Assembly (NCBI GenBank): GCA_023105745.1
Contig: JALGQZ010000001.1
Coordinates: forward strand, 55,126,937 to 55,190,936
Direction of reading: 5' to 3'
Length of the DNA: 64,000 nt
DNA from: Austropuccinia psidii
Taxonomy: Eukaryota; Basidiomycota; Pucciniomycetes; Pucciniales; Sphaerophragmiaceae
This document shows positions 1 to 11,259 of this stretch, piece after piece. The notes under the pieces were generated by a model. That model searched no databases. It was not told the origin of the DNA and was given only the letters and a program-made list of their open reading frames with translations. Within the stretch, counting starts at the first letter, position 1; each line of letters opens with the position of its first letter. The position numbers were made by a program, and so were the translations under genes.

Positions 1-2614
1 AAATAGCCAAAATTGACCAATTAATTGGTTATATAGCTTCTTTAGTTTTGTTATAAATTATCTTTGTTGATATTTAACGGAAGATTAGAATTTCTCTGGA
101 AAATATTTTTGATTCAATAATTACAAGATGTCATTCCTCAGCAGCCTCTATAATAAATTTTAAGTATTTTTCACCAATTTTTTGATCCCACTATAAAATT
201 CTCAAAAAAAGTGAGTAATTGGTTTTACATGAATTTTTTCTTTGAAAGAAGAATTTTTCTTGAGAGCCAAATTTCTCTAATAACAATTCATAAAAACAAA
301 AAAATCTTTATATGATGTATTTTCTCCCTGAAAACCATTTTTTCCCTTTCAAAATGTGTTTGTCATTTAGTCTTTTCCTTAATTTATATTTTGACTGAAG
401 TTTCTCTTGGAAAGTTGAACTAAAAGCTCTGGGTTTCATTTTTGAGTCTTTCTTTTCTCACTTTAAAGATTCTATCTGGGAATTCCTTCCCTCTCTATTG
501 AAATGATTCTTATATGTTTCCTTTGACTTTTAACAGGACTTTTCATTTTGGAATTTTTAATTAGAGTTTTCAATAATTTACTTTTTATTTATTTTTGAAT
601 TCTTGTTGCATAAATATACTTTACACTTATGAGTTTTCAGTTTTGAGCTTGAAGCTTCATTTCAATTTCCTTTGTATCTCTGTTGTTATTTATTGTTGAG
701 TTTTCATTACTTAAATATTTTCCTTACTCGTTTCAAATATTTCTTCGTTTCTCTTGATGTGTTATATTTTTTATTTTATTATTTTATTATTCCTATTGTG
801 ATGGATTTTTTGATTCTATTGTTATTAGTTGAACTTGATTAATTCTTATATGGATTTTCATACCATTAATTATTTTAATTCTCCTGTTTGGCTGGCTTCA
901 CTATTTATTTTCTCTCTTTGCAATTGGTTCTTGTAGTGATTTCTTGGTATACTTCTTCTCTCTTTGAATTTCATTTTTCCTATTCATTTCCTTCCATTTT
1001 GTTCTCATTCATCACTCAGCCTTTTACTTACTTAATTTTTATGTAATTTTTAACAATTTCTTTATTAACCTTTCATCGATTTTTTATAATTATTTTAAAC
1101 TTTTACCAATTCTTTCACATTTTTATTGAACTTTAATTTTTTCTCACAATAATTTTTTTTCAACTTTGGATTGGTTTCCTTTTTTGTAAATTTTGGAAGG
1201 CTTCTTTGTCTTGATTTTCTGTGCTTTTTTCCTTATTTCCTTCCTGTACAGGATGTACATGAGCGCCAGGATTTTCGGTGCAACAAGGCTGGTGCCTCTG
1301 TATTTCATGTACAATTATATTTAAGCTATACCTACAGGAAAGCAAGAAAAATACAATTAAAAAAATGATGATTTTACAAAATTAAACTGATGACATATAG
1401 AAAGCAATTCAAAAATAAAAGTAAACCAACCTCAAAAGAATTAAACCAATAACATAAATGAAAATAACTGAAGCATTTGAAAAAATCAAAGCAATGAAAA
1501 AAGTGAAAAAAATTGAAAACCAAAGAAAAAAAGGAAAAAAATACATTTCGAAAATTCAAAAAAACTATGGTAATACAGAAATATCAAAAAACTCAAGAAA
1601 CTATAAAAACAAACTACTAAGAAAATTTGAAAAAATTCAAAGCAATGAAAAATTAAAAATAAATTAATAGAAAAGATTTGAAAAGGAAGAATTATATAGA
1701 AATTACTAATTGGGTAAAAAGGTACACAAAAAAGCAAAACTCAAATTGAAAAGAACACATTGGTAAAAAAGTTCCCAAAACACAAAAAAACTTGAAATTT
1801 AAATTTGAGATATACCAAACCAAAGAAGAGAGGGATAATGTGATTTCAGGAAACACAAGGAAGTGAAATTCAAAAAATACTTAGAATTAATCTAGAAAGA
1901 TAAATAAATAATGAAATTAGAACAAAATATAATAAAGAGCATAGAACACAATTTCAATCAGAAAGGAAAATAATGTAAGAAGTGTGTAAATACTTGAAAA
2001 TTGTACAAACAAATTTCCCAAAATTCAAGTTGAATATATCAATGACTTGTTCAAAGAACTTAGTGCGAATTTGTATTTTGATTACGCATTCATTTTGCAT
2101 AATATCAAGATCTCTTAGGATAGGGTTGAAAAAGTGGAAAATACTTTCTCTTTAGATATAGCACAGCATAGTGAAATACAAAAGCAATTGGTTTCACATC
2201 TGGAAGATATTTTCCTTGATCTTCTTTTAGAGAATCATGAATTACTTACTCATTCAACTTTATTATTACATCAAAAGACACATTTTCAGCTTTTGTGATT
2301 GAAATATATCAAGAAAATAACTCACAAAAAATGTGATTTTTGCTAGTTTTCAACCTTATTTGATTTAGAAAGCAGTTACCCACCGTGAATATATGATGAT
2401 TAGATTCAGAAGATAGATATAATCAGTTTTCAAATTATTATAAAGCACATTTCCCAGAATAATAAGCTTAATAATCCTTAGTTTAAGAATTTTCAAAGAA
2501 GTCTTATTTTCTTTGTCAAATGTAAATTTTCAGATTGTGTTTTCTTCCAAAAAAATGATACCAATATGTTCCAAGATTTTTCCAAAAAATGGCTCATTGA
2601 ATAATCAAGTAACA
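1..2614. other. AT-rich stretch without a confident gene
   Basis: No reading frame here has convincing coding features. The + strand is pyrimidine-rich up to about 1240 and purine-rich from about 1345 to 1990. A short GC-balanced island lies at about 1245-1320. A near-duplicate segment (starting TTGAAAAAATCAAAGCAATG near 1478, repeated near 1626) is visible. A weak decayed reading frame is listed separately at 1993-2298. Confidence 0.6.
1993..2298 (+). pseudogene. possible decayed reading frame, unknown
   Basis: From the CTT codon at 1993 one frame stays open for about 100 codons to a TGA at 2296-2298, apart from a TAG at 2116-2118. The conceptual product is rich in Leu, Glu, His and Ile with a helical look. 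It has no ATG at its start and I recognise no family. It could be a remnant of a transposon Gag or chance in AT-rich DNA. It is reported only because it has fewer stops than its surroundings. Confidence 0.18.
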
Positions 2615-2619
2615 ATAGA
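2615..2619. repeat. target-site duplication ATAGA, left
   Basis: ATAGA directly precedes the TG of the 5' LTR and recurs directly after the CA of the 3' LTR (13247-13251). A 5-bp duplication is normal for Ty3/Gypsy integrase. Confidence 0.92.
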
Positions 2620-3335
2620 TGTGAGACTTTGAGATATGACCACATACCAAATAAGGTCACAAGAAAGACTCAGAATAATTATACCTTTAAGATAATTATA
2701 CTAAAATTACTTAGAATAATTATACATTAAAAATAATTACTTTAAAAATACAAAAATACCATAAATTGGTACAAAAATTGATTTAACTTAAAAATCAGTG
2801 AATTAACTTGTGAAATAAATTATACCATTGGATTCCCCATGGTTAAATACACATATACCATATTTATGGCATATCTGTAAAGTCAATATCTAATGAGTTA
2901 TAAGGAATAATACCTTATAAAAACCATAAATCCTTATTTATTACAAGAACCAATGAAACAACATGTGAAATAAATTGTACCATTGAGTTCCCCATGAATA
3001 TTCACACATAAAACAATTAATTAGCTAATTTCCAAAGTTAATACTTAAGGAATTAACCTGAATATATGCACTTTTTTGGTCAATGCATATATTCAAGGAT
3101 CATAGCTAATATCTCTTAAACTATACAAGATAGAGTGATGAACCAAAAATAAAGTTACCACGTAATTACTGTTAGAACACAGATATAAGCTTTATTTTAC
3201 AAATTATAATCAAGGTTAAAACCTATGATGAAATATTGATAAAAATCAACAGAGCTGTTGACCACTTTGTTGTGAAAGTGGTCCAAACTTAAAAAAAAGT
3301 ACACAGTTGGATTCTACTAGTTCATTCGTGAATAA

Positions 3336-3796
3336 TGATGTAATTTATATTATTAAATTCAGGGTACAACCCCCTGAAATCATGGTTTGAAGTTTAAAAT
3401 ATTAAATTTCAACAGAAAAGATGAGTCACAAGAAAAATCATCAAAATTAGAGTTTTGATGATGTAATGAAAATCTCTTGGCAGTAAAATAAGGTTATGTC
3501 AGGCTATCAGAATTCACTCTCTGAATTGCTGTAGCGTGTAAAGCTTAAAAATTATTAAAGATCAAAGTTTGAGCTTAAATTGAGCAGTTATGATCACCTA
3601 CTGTAACCTTAAATTAAGCTTAACGGTCATATGAGTGATAAAATTGGTGAATACTATTAGTTTATGATTAAAACTAAGAAAATACACGAAATTTGGGGTT
3701 CTGCCAAGCCTCTGATGTCATCAAACTTAGAGTTATAGTGATAACTCTAAATAAATGGTGTAATAATGATGTAATATGGTTTGATCATGATGTAAT
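3336..3796 (+). promoter_or_regulatory. cluster of four TGATGTAAT motifs in U3
   Basis: TGATGTAAT occurs at 3336-3344, 3459-3467, 3767-3775 and 3788-3796, the last about 95 bp before the TATA-like box. The same set recurs in the 3' LTR. The motif differs from a CRE/ATF-type TGACGTAA site by one C-to-T change. Enhancer function is inference. Confidence 0.4.
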
Positions 3797-3890
3797 CATC
3801 CTCAAACCTTAAGATATTGATCAATTCCAGTGGATATGATCAGTACACGTCTACTAGAAGCCTGTTGGACTCTAGGAGGGAGGTATTTAC

Positions 3891-3900
3891 TATAAATAGA
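3891..3900 (+). promoter_or_regulatory. TATA-like box of the 5' LTR
   Basis: TATAAATAGA is the best TATA box in the LTR and is followed by a more C/G-containing stretch (gagctc... cccctcagacg). Transcription would be expected about 30 bp downstream, near 3925, which would make 2620 to about 3925 the U3 region. The equivalent box in the 3' LTR is at 12531-12540. Confidence 0.55.
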
Positions 3901-4606
3901 GCTCTTTTTACTCTGTTTTCCCCTCAGACGCATCAAAAACATTAAATCAATTAAATCAAAGGTAATTTCTTTATTCTTTATATATAAAACTATTATATTA
4001 TTAAAGACCAAAGACCACCTTGTTATAATCATCCATTTTTACGTGATTAAATCATTTATTTAATTGTTTTTGCTAAAAATCTCTCTAAAAACTCATTTCC
4101 ACGTAAAAATCAAGAATATTAGTAATTTTCTTTATTTTTATTGTAGATACAATTTGCAAAGGTTGTATTTATACTTTTTGGCGTAAAATATTACAAAATT
4201 ATTATATCAAGTGTTAAAAGTAGGTTATTTTCTCTTTATTATTATTTTAATAATTCCTTAATTAATATAAATAGTATTTATATTAATTTATAACTTTAAT
4301 ATTGGTAATATTATTGTTATTAATTGTTTTTTATTAATAAAAAACAATTTTTTACGCCTTTATTATTTGTTTGTAACAATAATAAAGCACTTTTAAATAT
4401 ATTAATTATTTTATATTAATATATTTATTTTATTATATTATATTTTATAATATAAATCATATTATTATATATATTCAATAATATAATCATTTTACGCCAT
4501 AATTATAATTATTTTTATCTTATTTATTTCATTTATAAGGACATTGATAGTACAATAAGTAAAATATTAGTAATTTTTACTTATTGTTTCATAGTCAAAC
4601 CTTACA

Positions 4607-5342
4607 TTTGGGGGCCTGGCCGTGATATTTACTTAAAATACCTTTTGAAAAGATTCTAATTGGGCTTATCCAATGATAAATTATATTTATAATCATAAAA
4701 TTATATAATAATTCTATATTTTATTGATTTTAAAAGCTATTGAGGCATTTGGAAAGAAATTGTACTGTCTTACACATGGTTTTTCACATCCTTAGACTTG
4801 CAAGAACTTTCTTTGAGTGACTCTAGTGATTAAAAAAGATATTTTATAAATTAAAAATAATTTTTTATAATTTAATTTTATAAAGAATCATATTCATTTT
4901 TTATTTTATTCTTTAAAAATAAAAATATAAAAAAAAAGAAATATTAAAAAATATTAAAAACCAATAAAAAAAGTTATTTTTATTCATTTTTATTCATTTC
5001 TTTATTTATTTTAATTTTTTAAAGATATAAAAGCAATTTCCACATGGAAAATTGCCATATCTTACCAAAAAATAACACTTCTTATAAAAAGACTTATATT
5101 TATTTGTCTTTTTTAGTGTTTGAAGATAACCCAACAGAAGACAACCAAGCTACTGTTGAGAGATTGGTGGAAGAAACTTGTCAAAGTTCTCCAACACCAG
5201 TTATCACGTAAAGAAAGAAAGCTAAGAAATTAAACTTTCCAGGACCCACCATTCAAGACTCTGAAGATGAGCACCTCTTTTATAATTGCCATAAAAAGAA
5301 TTTCATCCTAAAAATACTTTTATTTTTCTTATTCCTTAAACC
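4607..5342 (+). other. untranslated leader with possible primer-binding site
   Basis: This 736-bp stretch lies between the 5' LTR and the first ATG of gag. Directly after the LTR terminal CA come two T's and then TGGGGGCCTGGCCGTGA (4609-4625). That is the expected place for a primer-binding site and starts TGG, the complement of a tRNA CCA end. I cannot name the tRNA. The rest of the leader is AT-rich with no credible gene. Confidence 0.5.
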
Positions 5343-7598
5343 ATGACTACCAGAAGAGGTTCCCAATACTCCATCCAATCAGATGGAGCTGGACTCAGAG
5401 GTAGAACTGATCCCTCAAAAGGGAAAAGAAAGGGCAATATCCCCAGTGGAACAGAATCCACACAAGGAAGTGCCTTATCCCAAAGGCAAGTCCCAGAAAT
5501 GCCCATGATATCTGAACCTGAATTGGAACTAAGTATGAGTAACTCAAATAGGTACAAATCACATTCAGAGGGCTCAAATAGACATCTAAATGAGCCAGTA
5601 CAGGCAGTATTACACAGTGTACAAGGACAAAGATTGGGAAATGCTGCCTCAAATACACCAAGGAGTGATGAGCTCCTGGCACATCCTGAAAAAGTTCCTC
5701 AAAGAGGAGGAGATAGTGAAATACTCCAATGGATGGAATCCACTGTCATCCAAACCTCAAATCAAAAAAATCAAGGATTACCACACCAAAAAGAGGGAGG
5801 CAACCAAGGAGGAAGCCCCAGTAGCTTCTACCAGCAAGCCCCAAGCCAACCCACTTCCCCAAGAAGGGAAGAAGAACAAGAAAAAGAATTGGAGGAAACC
5901 ATATTCCCCAAGCTACAGGATCTCAAAAATCCAAAATGATGCCATGGACAATGTTTTCAACATGGCCAGAACTTTGATGGAATTCAAAGACAAAGAGGAA
6001 CAAAGAATGAGACAACCCCATTTCCCAAAGAAATAACCTTGTCTCCTGATGTTGTAAATACTTTAACAGAGCTTAAAAATAGTATTTTACCTCTTAAAGA
6101 CATTAAAAATAGTTTATTATCTTTCCAAGAAATAAATAATAGCTTATCATCTTTAACCAAACTTGTTGTACAAAATAAGAAAGAAATTGATAACATAAAA
6201 TTTATGATTGAAAACAATAAACCAAAAGTATTAATTGACAATACTCAGAAATTGATACAAGGACAACAAGAATTGTACAAATATATAAGTGATATCAAAG
6301 AAAAAACTTTGAAAATCGATTCTGATGTGAGTATTGACAATCTTACAGAAAAATTAAACAAATTAAGTATTTCTGTAGAAAAATTTGAAGAAAAGACTTC
6401 ATCACACCAAAAATTACTTTTGGACCATGTGGAAAAAGGTGATGAAGCAAGAATGCATCTAAAAGATGATATTCAAAGTGAAATAAGGCTTATTACTGAA
6501 AAAATGGATAAAATGAATGAGGCTAATTTAAATATGCCAAAGTTATCAACTCCATTTTCCCATATAAGAAGCCCTGTTAAAGCAAAAGCGGAATTGACAA
6601 ATCCTTTCATAACAGACTTGAGTCACCAAGATAATAACCAAGTCTTAATGAAGGAAGCACCTCAGCTGAAAGAATGGCCAACATTCACAGGAGAAGGTGA
6701 ATATGACCACATGTCATTTATTAAAACAATTGACATGTTACAAGAAGACTATGCAATACCAGATGAATTAATCACTGCAAGATTACATTCATTGTTTGAG
6801 AAATCTGCAAAAAGATGGTATTATGGCATAAGACAAACAAATGGTAAAAATTCCTGGTCTTGGTGGAAACAAGAAATAATCACCAAGTGGGCAAATGATG
6901 CCTGGAGGTACAAAATGGAAAATGCATTTGAAAATTCTTTCTTTGACCCAGACAAAGATAAACCTTTAACCTGGTTCTTAAAACAAGTTGAAAGACTTAA
7001 TGCATTATACCCAGAAATCTCACAAAGAATGGTTCATATGAAAATACTCAACAAATGTGGAGGAGAGCTAGAACATGCCCTAAGAAGCAGGTGTATAGAG
7101 CCATGCTCCACAGAAGAGTACATTAATGCACTGGAAGACATAGTGACAAGAACAAAAATTGGCAGGACTTGGAAGAAATTGGACATTAAAAGCCCAAATA
7201 AACCATTTATCAAAAAAGATAAATTAAAAGAATCCTTCAAGCCCAGTACATCACATAATAATGAGCAAAGAAAATGCCATAAATGTGGAGGTATTGGACA
7301 CTTAGCCAATAATTGCCTAAAAAAGGCAAAAATCAATGAAATTGTGGAAACAGAAAACCACAATGACAAAGAGGAAGAATCTGACTCTGAAAAAGAGACA
7401 GAAGAATCAGAAACTTCTGAAAGGGATAAAATCAATATAATTAATGCAGAAATCAACAATATTGATATAATTTATGAAGTATTAGATGTCAACTCAAACT
7501 TACCACAAGTTGGAACATCTGACACAAACCTGACAAATGTGCAAGATGCCAAACTGTATAAAACCAAACCTGCAAGAGGAATGGGGTATACAGCTTGA
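5343..7598 (+). pseudogene. gag: Ty3/Gypsy gag, interrupted by a TGA
   Basis: Gag forms the particle that packages element RNA. The frame opens at ATG 5343, hits TGA at 5937-5939, then stays open in the same frame to TGA 7596-7598. No ATG lies at the start of the second part (its first codons follow TTG at 6039), so the natural start is probably 5343 and the TGA an acquired stop. Seen in order: a polar Pro/Ser/Gln-rich N-terminus; a long coiled-coil-like stretch rich in Lys, Ile and Asn (about 6050-6560); a capsid-like region with several Trp (6660-7150); a basic linker; and an intact zinc knuckle CHKCGGIGHLANNC (7275-7316). An acidic Glu/Ser/Asp tail follows. Pol continues in the same frame after the second TGA, so gag-pol may once have been one polyprotein. 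Confidence 0.85.
5590..6036 (+). CDS. overlapping +1-frame ORF in 5' gag, unknown
   Basis: A 148-codon ORF with its own ATG (5590) and TAA (6034-6036) overlaps the N-terminal part of gag in a different frame. Its product is basic, with a Lys/Arg-rich middle (GKKNKKKNWRKPYSPSYR) and a charged C-terminus. The frame ends just where the gag frame becomes clearly structured. It could be a real second protein, the product of programmed frameshifting, or an open frame left by low-complexity sequence. I remember similar translations from rust genomes but could not verify this. Function unknown. Confidence 0.4.
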   Translation: MSQYRQYYTVYKDKDWEMLPQIHQGVMSSWHILKKFLKEEEIVKYSNGWNPLSSKPQIKKIKDYHTKKREATKEEAPVASTSKPQANPLPQEGKKNKKKNWRKPYSPSYRISKIQNDAMDNVFNMARTLMEFKDKEEQRMRQPHFPKK

Positions 7599-10500
7599 AA
7601 ATCAAGTATAAGTATTGTCATGGTTGATAACCAAGAAGCAAAGGTGAACTTGGATACAGGAGCATATTGCACCTGTGTTGGTAAAAGTTATTTAAGTACA
7701 ATTGTTCCAGACTGGCAAGAAAAACTTATACCAATCCAAGGTGTCAAATTTAGTAGTGCAAGTGAAAGCATGATGCCCCTTGGAATAATTGACTTAACAG
7801 TTATTTTCCCCCACCCTTCACAATGTGTCAGAATTCAAGTGGAGTTTGTGGTAATGGACAACTGTACCAGTAATCACTTTATCCTAGGAAATGACTACTT
7901 ATCAATCTATGGTATAGATATCTCTAACCAAAAGGATAGATATTTTACTATAGGAGATAATAAGAGACAAAAGTTTGGCTTCTTAAATAACAAAAAACAA
8001 ATCACAGTTATTAAGACAGAAGAAAAGATTCCAGAAAAGGAACTTTTTATATCTGAACAACTTAAAGAGGCAGAATTCAATCAAGAATTAACAGAAAAAA
8101 TGAAAGTAAAATTGATTAACCTCTTATCTAAGTATGAAGATGCCTTTGCAACTGACAAAGAGCCACTAGGTGCTATAATTGGGCATGAAGTAGACATAAT
8201 TCTTAATGTGGAAAAGCCTTACCCACCCTTACTAAGAAGACCAGCTTACCCAGCTAGTCCAAGGGCTAGAGAAGCCTTAGAGGTACACATTAAAGAAACA
8301 ATGGACCTTGGAGTATTAAGAAAAGTTGGACATAATGAACAGGTAGAAGTTACTACTCCTGTCATTATAACTTGGCATAATGGAAAATCAAGGATGGTAG
8401 GAGACTTCAGAGCCCTGAACACCTATACCATTCCAGATAGATATCCAATACCTAGAATCCATGAGACATTGACACAATTGTCACAAGCTAAGTTCATTAC
8501 AGCTATGGATGCCTTAAAGGGTTTTCATCAAAATGTCTTAACAGACAATGCCAAAAAACTACCGAGGATAATAGTCCACTGTGGAATTTTTGAATACTTA
8601 AGAATGCCATTTGGGATAAAAAATGCACCTTCCCATTACCAAATAATGATGAATACCATATTTCCTGAAGAATTATCAGAAGGATGGTTAATTATCTATA
8701 TTGATGATATCATAGTTTGCTCAGAAGCTTGGGAAAATCACCTTACAAGACTAGAAAGGGTACTACAGAAAATAGTCCAAGTGAATATGAAAATTTCCTT
8801 GAAAAAGTGTCATTTTGCATATAGTGAATTAAAAGCACTAGGACATGTTGTATCTGGACTTAGTCTAGGCATAGACAAAAATAAAGTAGCAGAAGTACTA
8901 CTTAAACCAATGCCTCAAACCAAAAAAGAAATGCAATCATTTTTAGGATTTTCTGGTTACTATAGACAGCATATAAAGGACTTTGCAAAAATTGCCAAAT
9001 CCTTATATAAATTATGTGACCAACAAACAGTTTATGAAATGACTGAAGAAAGGGTCAAGGCATATGAAGAATTGAAAAATTCACTAACAAATGCCCCATT
9101 TCTTCTAATGCCAGATTAGAAACTACCCTTCAAGCTATACATTGATGCTTGTGGAGAAGGACTAGGTGCTGCACTTCACCAAACACAAATTATCAATGAT
9201 AAACCAGTGGAAGGACCAATTTGTTTCATTTCAAGGTAGATAAAGCCAACAGAAGCAAGGTATGGAGCCAGCCAAATGGAATGCTTATGCTTAGTGTGGG
9301 CTTTAGAAAAACTGCATTATTTTTTAGATGGCACAGTATTTGATGTAATAACAGACTGTAATGCTGTGAAATCACTATTAAATATGAAGACTCCAAATAG
9401 ACATATGCTGAGATGGCAAATTGCTATCCAAGAATACAGAGGAAATATGACTATTGTTCATAAATCTGGTAATATCCATAAAAATGCAGATGGTCTTAGC
9501 AGATGGGCTCTAGCAAATACCCCTGACAATCCAGCATGGGTGCCACAAGAAGAACACCATATAGAAGGAATATGTGTTACAGATATTGGCACAGAGTTCT
9601 TTAACCAAGTTAAAGAAAGCTATAAGATAGACAAAAATTGCCATATCTTAAGCCAACTTCTAATGAAAGACTGCAAAGACCCATCACTTTCATCAAAACT
9701 AGATGAAACATGGAAAAAGGCATATGATGAAGGAATATTCCACCTACTTGATGGAATCCTTTACCATAGAACAAAACACACCTGTGTTATGGCCTTAACA
9801 GATAGAACCCTGGTAAACACTATTTTACATGAATGTCATGACAGTGTTGCAGCTGGACACCTTTCAGAAGATAGAACACTAGAGAGGGTGAAAACCTGCT
9901 CTTGGTGGCCAAATTGGAAGAAAGATGTTACAGAATACAGCCAAACCTGTGAAAGATGTCAAAAAGCCAACAGAGCCACAGGAAAGAAATTTGGAATGAT
10001 GATCCAAATCCAAAAACCAAAATCCCCATGGGAAATAGTTCATATGGACTGGGTAACAGCTTTACCTCCAGGAGGAGACAGGAGTTATAATGCATGCCTA
10101 GTGTTAGTTGACAGATACAGTAAAACTCCCATGTTCTTACCATGTCATAAATATGACACAGCTATTGACACAGCCATAATGATATGGAATAAAGTTATTA
10201 GCCATAGAGGCTTATTCCAGAATATTATAAGTGACAAAGACCCAAAGTTCACTTCAGCATTATGGACAAATCTCCATAACTTATTTGGGACAAAGCTATC
10301 ATTCTCAACAGCTTACCATCCCCAAACTGATGGTTTAGCAGAGAGAATGGTACAGACCTTAGAGGACATGATCAGAAGATTCTGTGCTTATGGGCTAAAA
10401 TTCAAAGATTCTGATGGTTTTACCCATGATTGGTGTACACTAATACCAGCTCTTGAATTAGCATATAAGACATCAATCCATTCTTCTACTGGCAAAACAC

Positions 10501-11141
10501 CAGCAATGCTAGAAAAGGGTTGGGATCCAAGACTTCCTTATTACACCCTCAAAAAGGACTTAGTGGATATACATCCAACAGAAAGCAGCTTTCAGATAAT
10601 GCTTGACAAGGCAAGACACCATGCAAACAGATGTATGCAAGATTCTTTCAAATATGCAAAAGAAAGATGGGATAAAAGTCATAAGCCACCTGATTTTAAA
10701 ATAGGAGACTTGGCCCTAGTATCAACCCTTAATTTCAATAACATAAAACGCCCAAAGAAATTGAAAGATTCCTTTACAGGACCATTTATGATAAAAGCAC
10801 TTCATGGACCCAATGCTGTGCAATTGGAACTCACAGGTGAACTAATGAACAAACACCCAACTTTCCCTGTAAGTCTGATAGAACCTTACAGTTCAAGTGA
10901 CAAGGAGTTATTTCCACTAAGAAATAAACCCCCACTTGAGATTCCCCCCTTGGAAGAAGGAGAGGAAAAGAAAATAGTAAAAGTCCTTAAAGAAAGAAGG
11001 ACAAGAAACAAAAAAGAAAGGGAATACCTTGTAAGGTATAGAAATTCAACTCAAGAAGATGAATGGCTGCTTGAGAAAGATATAACAAATGCTGATAAAC
11101 TACTAAGAAGGTTCAGACATGAAAGAAAGCCTGAAAAATAG
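7599..11141 (+). pseudogene. pol: Ty3/Gypsy pol: PR-RT-RNase H-integrase
   Basis: Pol supplies the enzymes for retrotransposition. It is in the gag frame and follows the TGA at 7596; the first internal ATG is 7620. In order: aspartic protease with DTGA (7653-7664); reverse transcriptase with YIDD (8697-8708), both catalytic Asp present; RNase H starting at KLYIDA near 9129 with [10 protein letters not shown] and NADGLSRW; integrase with an HHCC zinc domain (about 9829-9963), then the DDE core (MDWV near 10044, SDKDPKF near 10230, AERM near 10340); and a C-terminal tail with an REYLVRYRN chromodomain-like motif. Two in-frame TAG codons break it at 9117-9119 and 9237-9239, both inside or next to RNase H. 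Each could derive from a Trp or Gln codon by one transition. The rest is open, so decay is recent. Confidence 0.9.
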
Positions 11142-11247
11142 AAAAGTTAAGCATTATTGAGCTTCAAGACTAACAAAGTCTATTGAAGAGGTAGGACAGT
11201 GGATGATACCCTAATTACACATATCAGATTGTGGTACAATCTTTTTT

Positions 11248-11259
11248 GGGGGTAGGGAA
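11248..11259 (+). promoter_or_regulatory. polypurine tract
   Basis: GGGGGTAGGGAA lies directly before the TG of the 3' LTR and follows a run of T's. This is the usual position of the primer for plus-strand DNA synthesis. Confidence 0.8.

Larger units (their letters stand above)
2620..4606 (+). repeat. 5' LTR of Ty3/Gypsy element
   Basis: The LTR begins TGTGAG and ends CTTACA, giving TG...CA termini. It matches 11260-13246 almost throughout. The main difference is a pair of compensating indels in the AT-rich U5 (near 4410-4510 versus 13050-13140), so both copies have the same length. It contains a TATA-like box, four TGATGTAAT motifs, and a 10-bp-stem hairpin at 3727-3750 (TTAGAGTTAT, loop AGTG, ATAACTCTAA). 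The length of nearly 2 kb is long for a fungal LTR. Confidence 0.95.

Noticed and set aside
3802..4032. 76-codon frame on the - strand, identical at 12442-12672
   Set aside because: Both copies lie within the LTR pair over the TATA region; identity comes from the LTR duplication, and no domain is visible.
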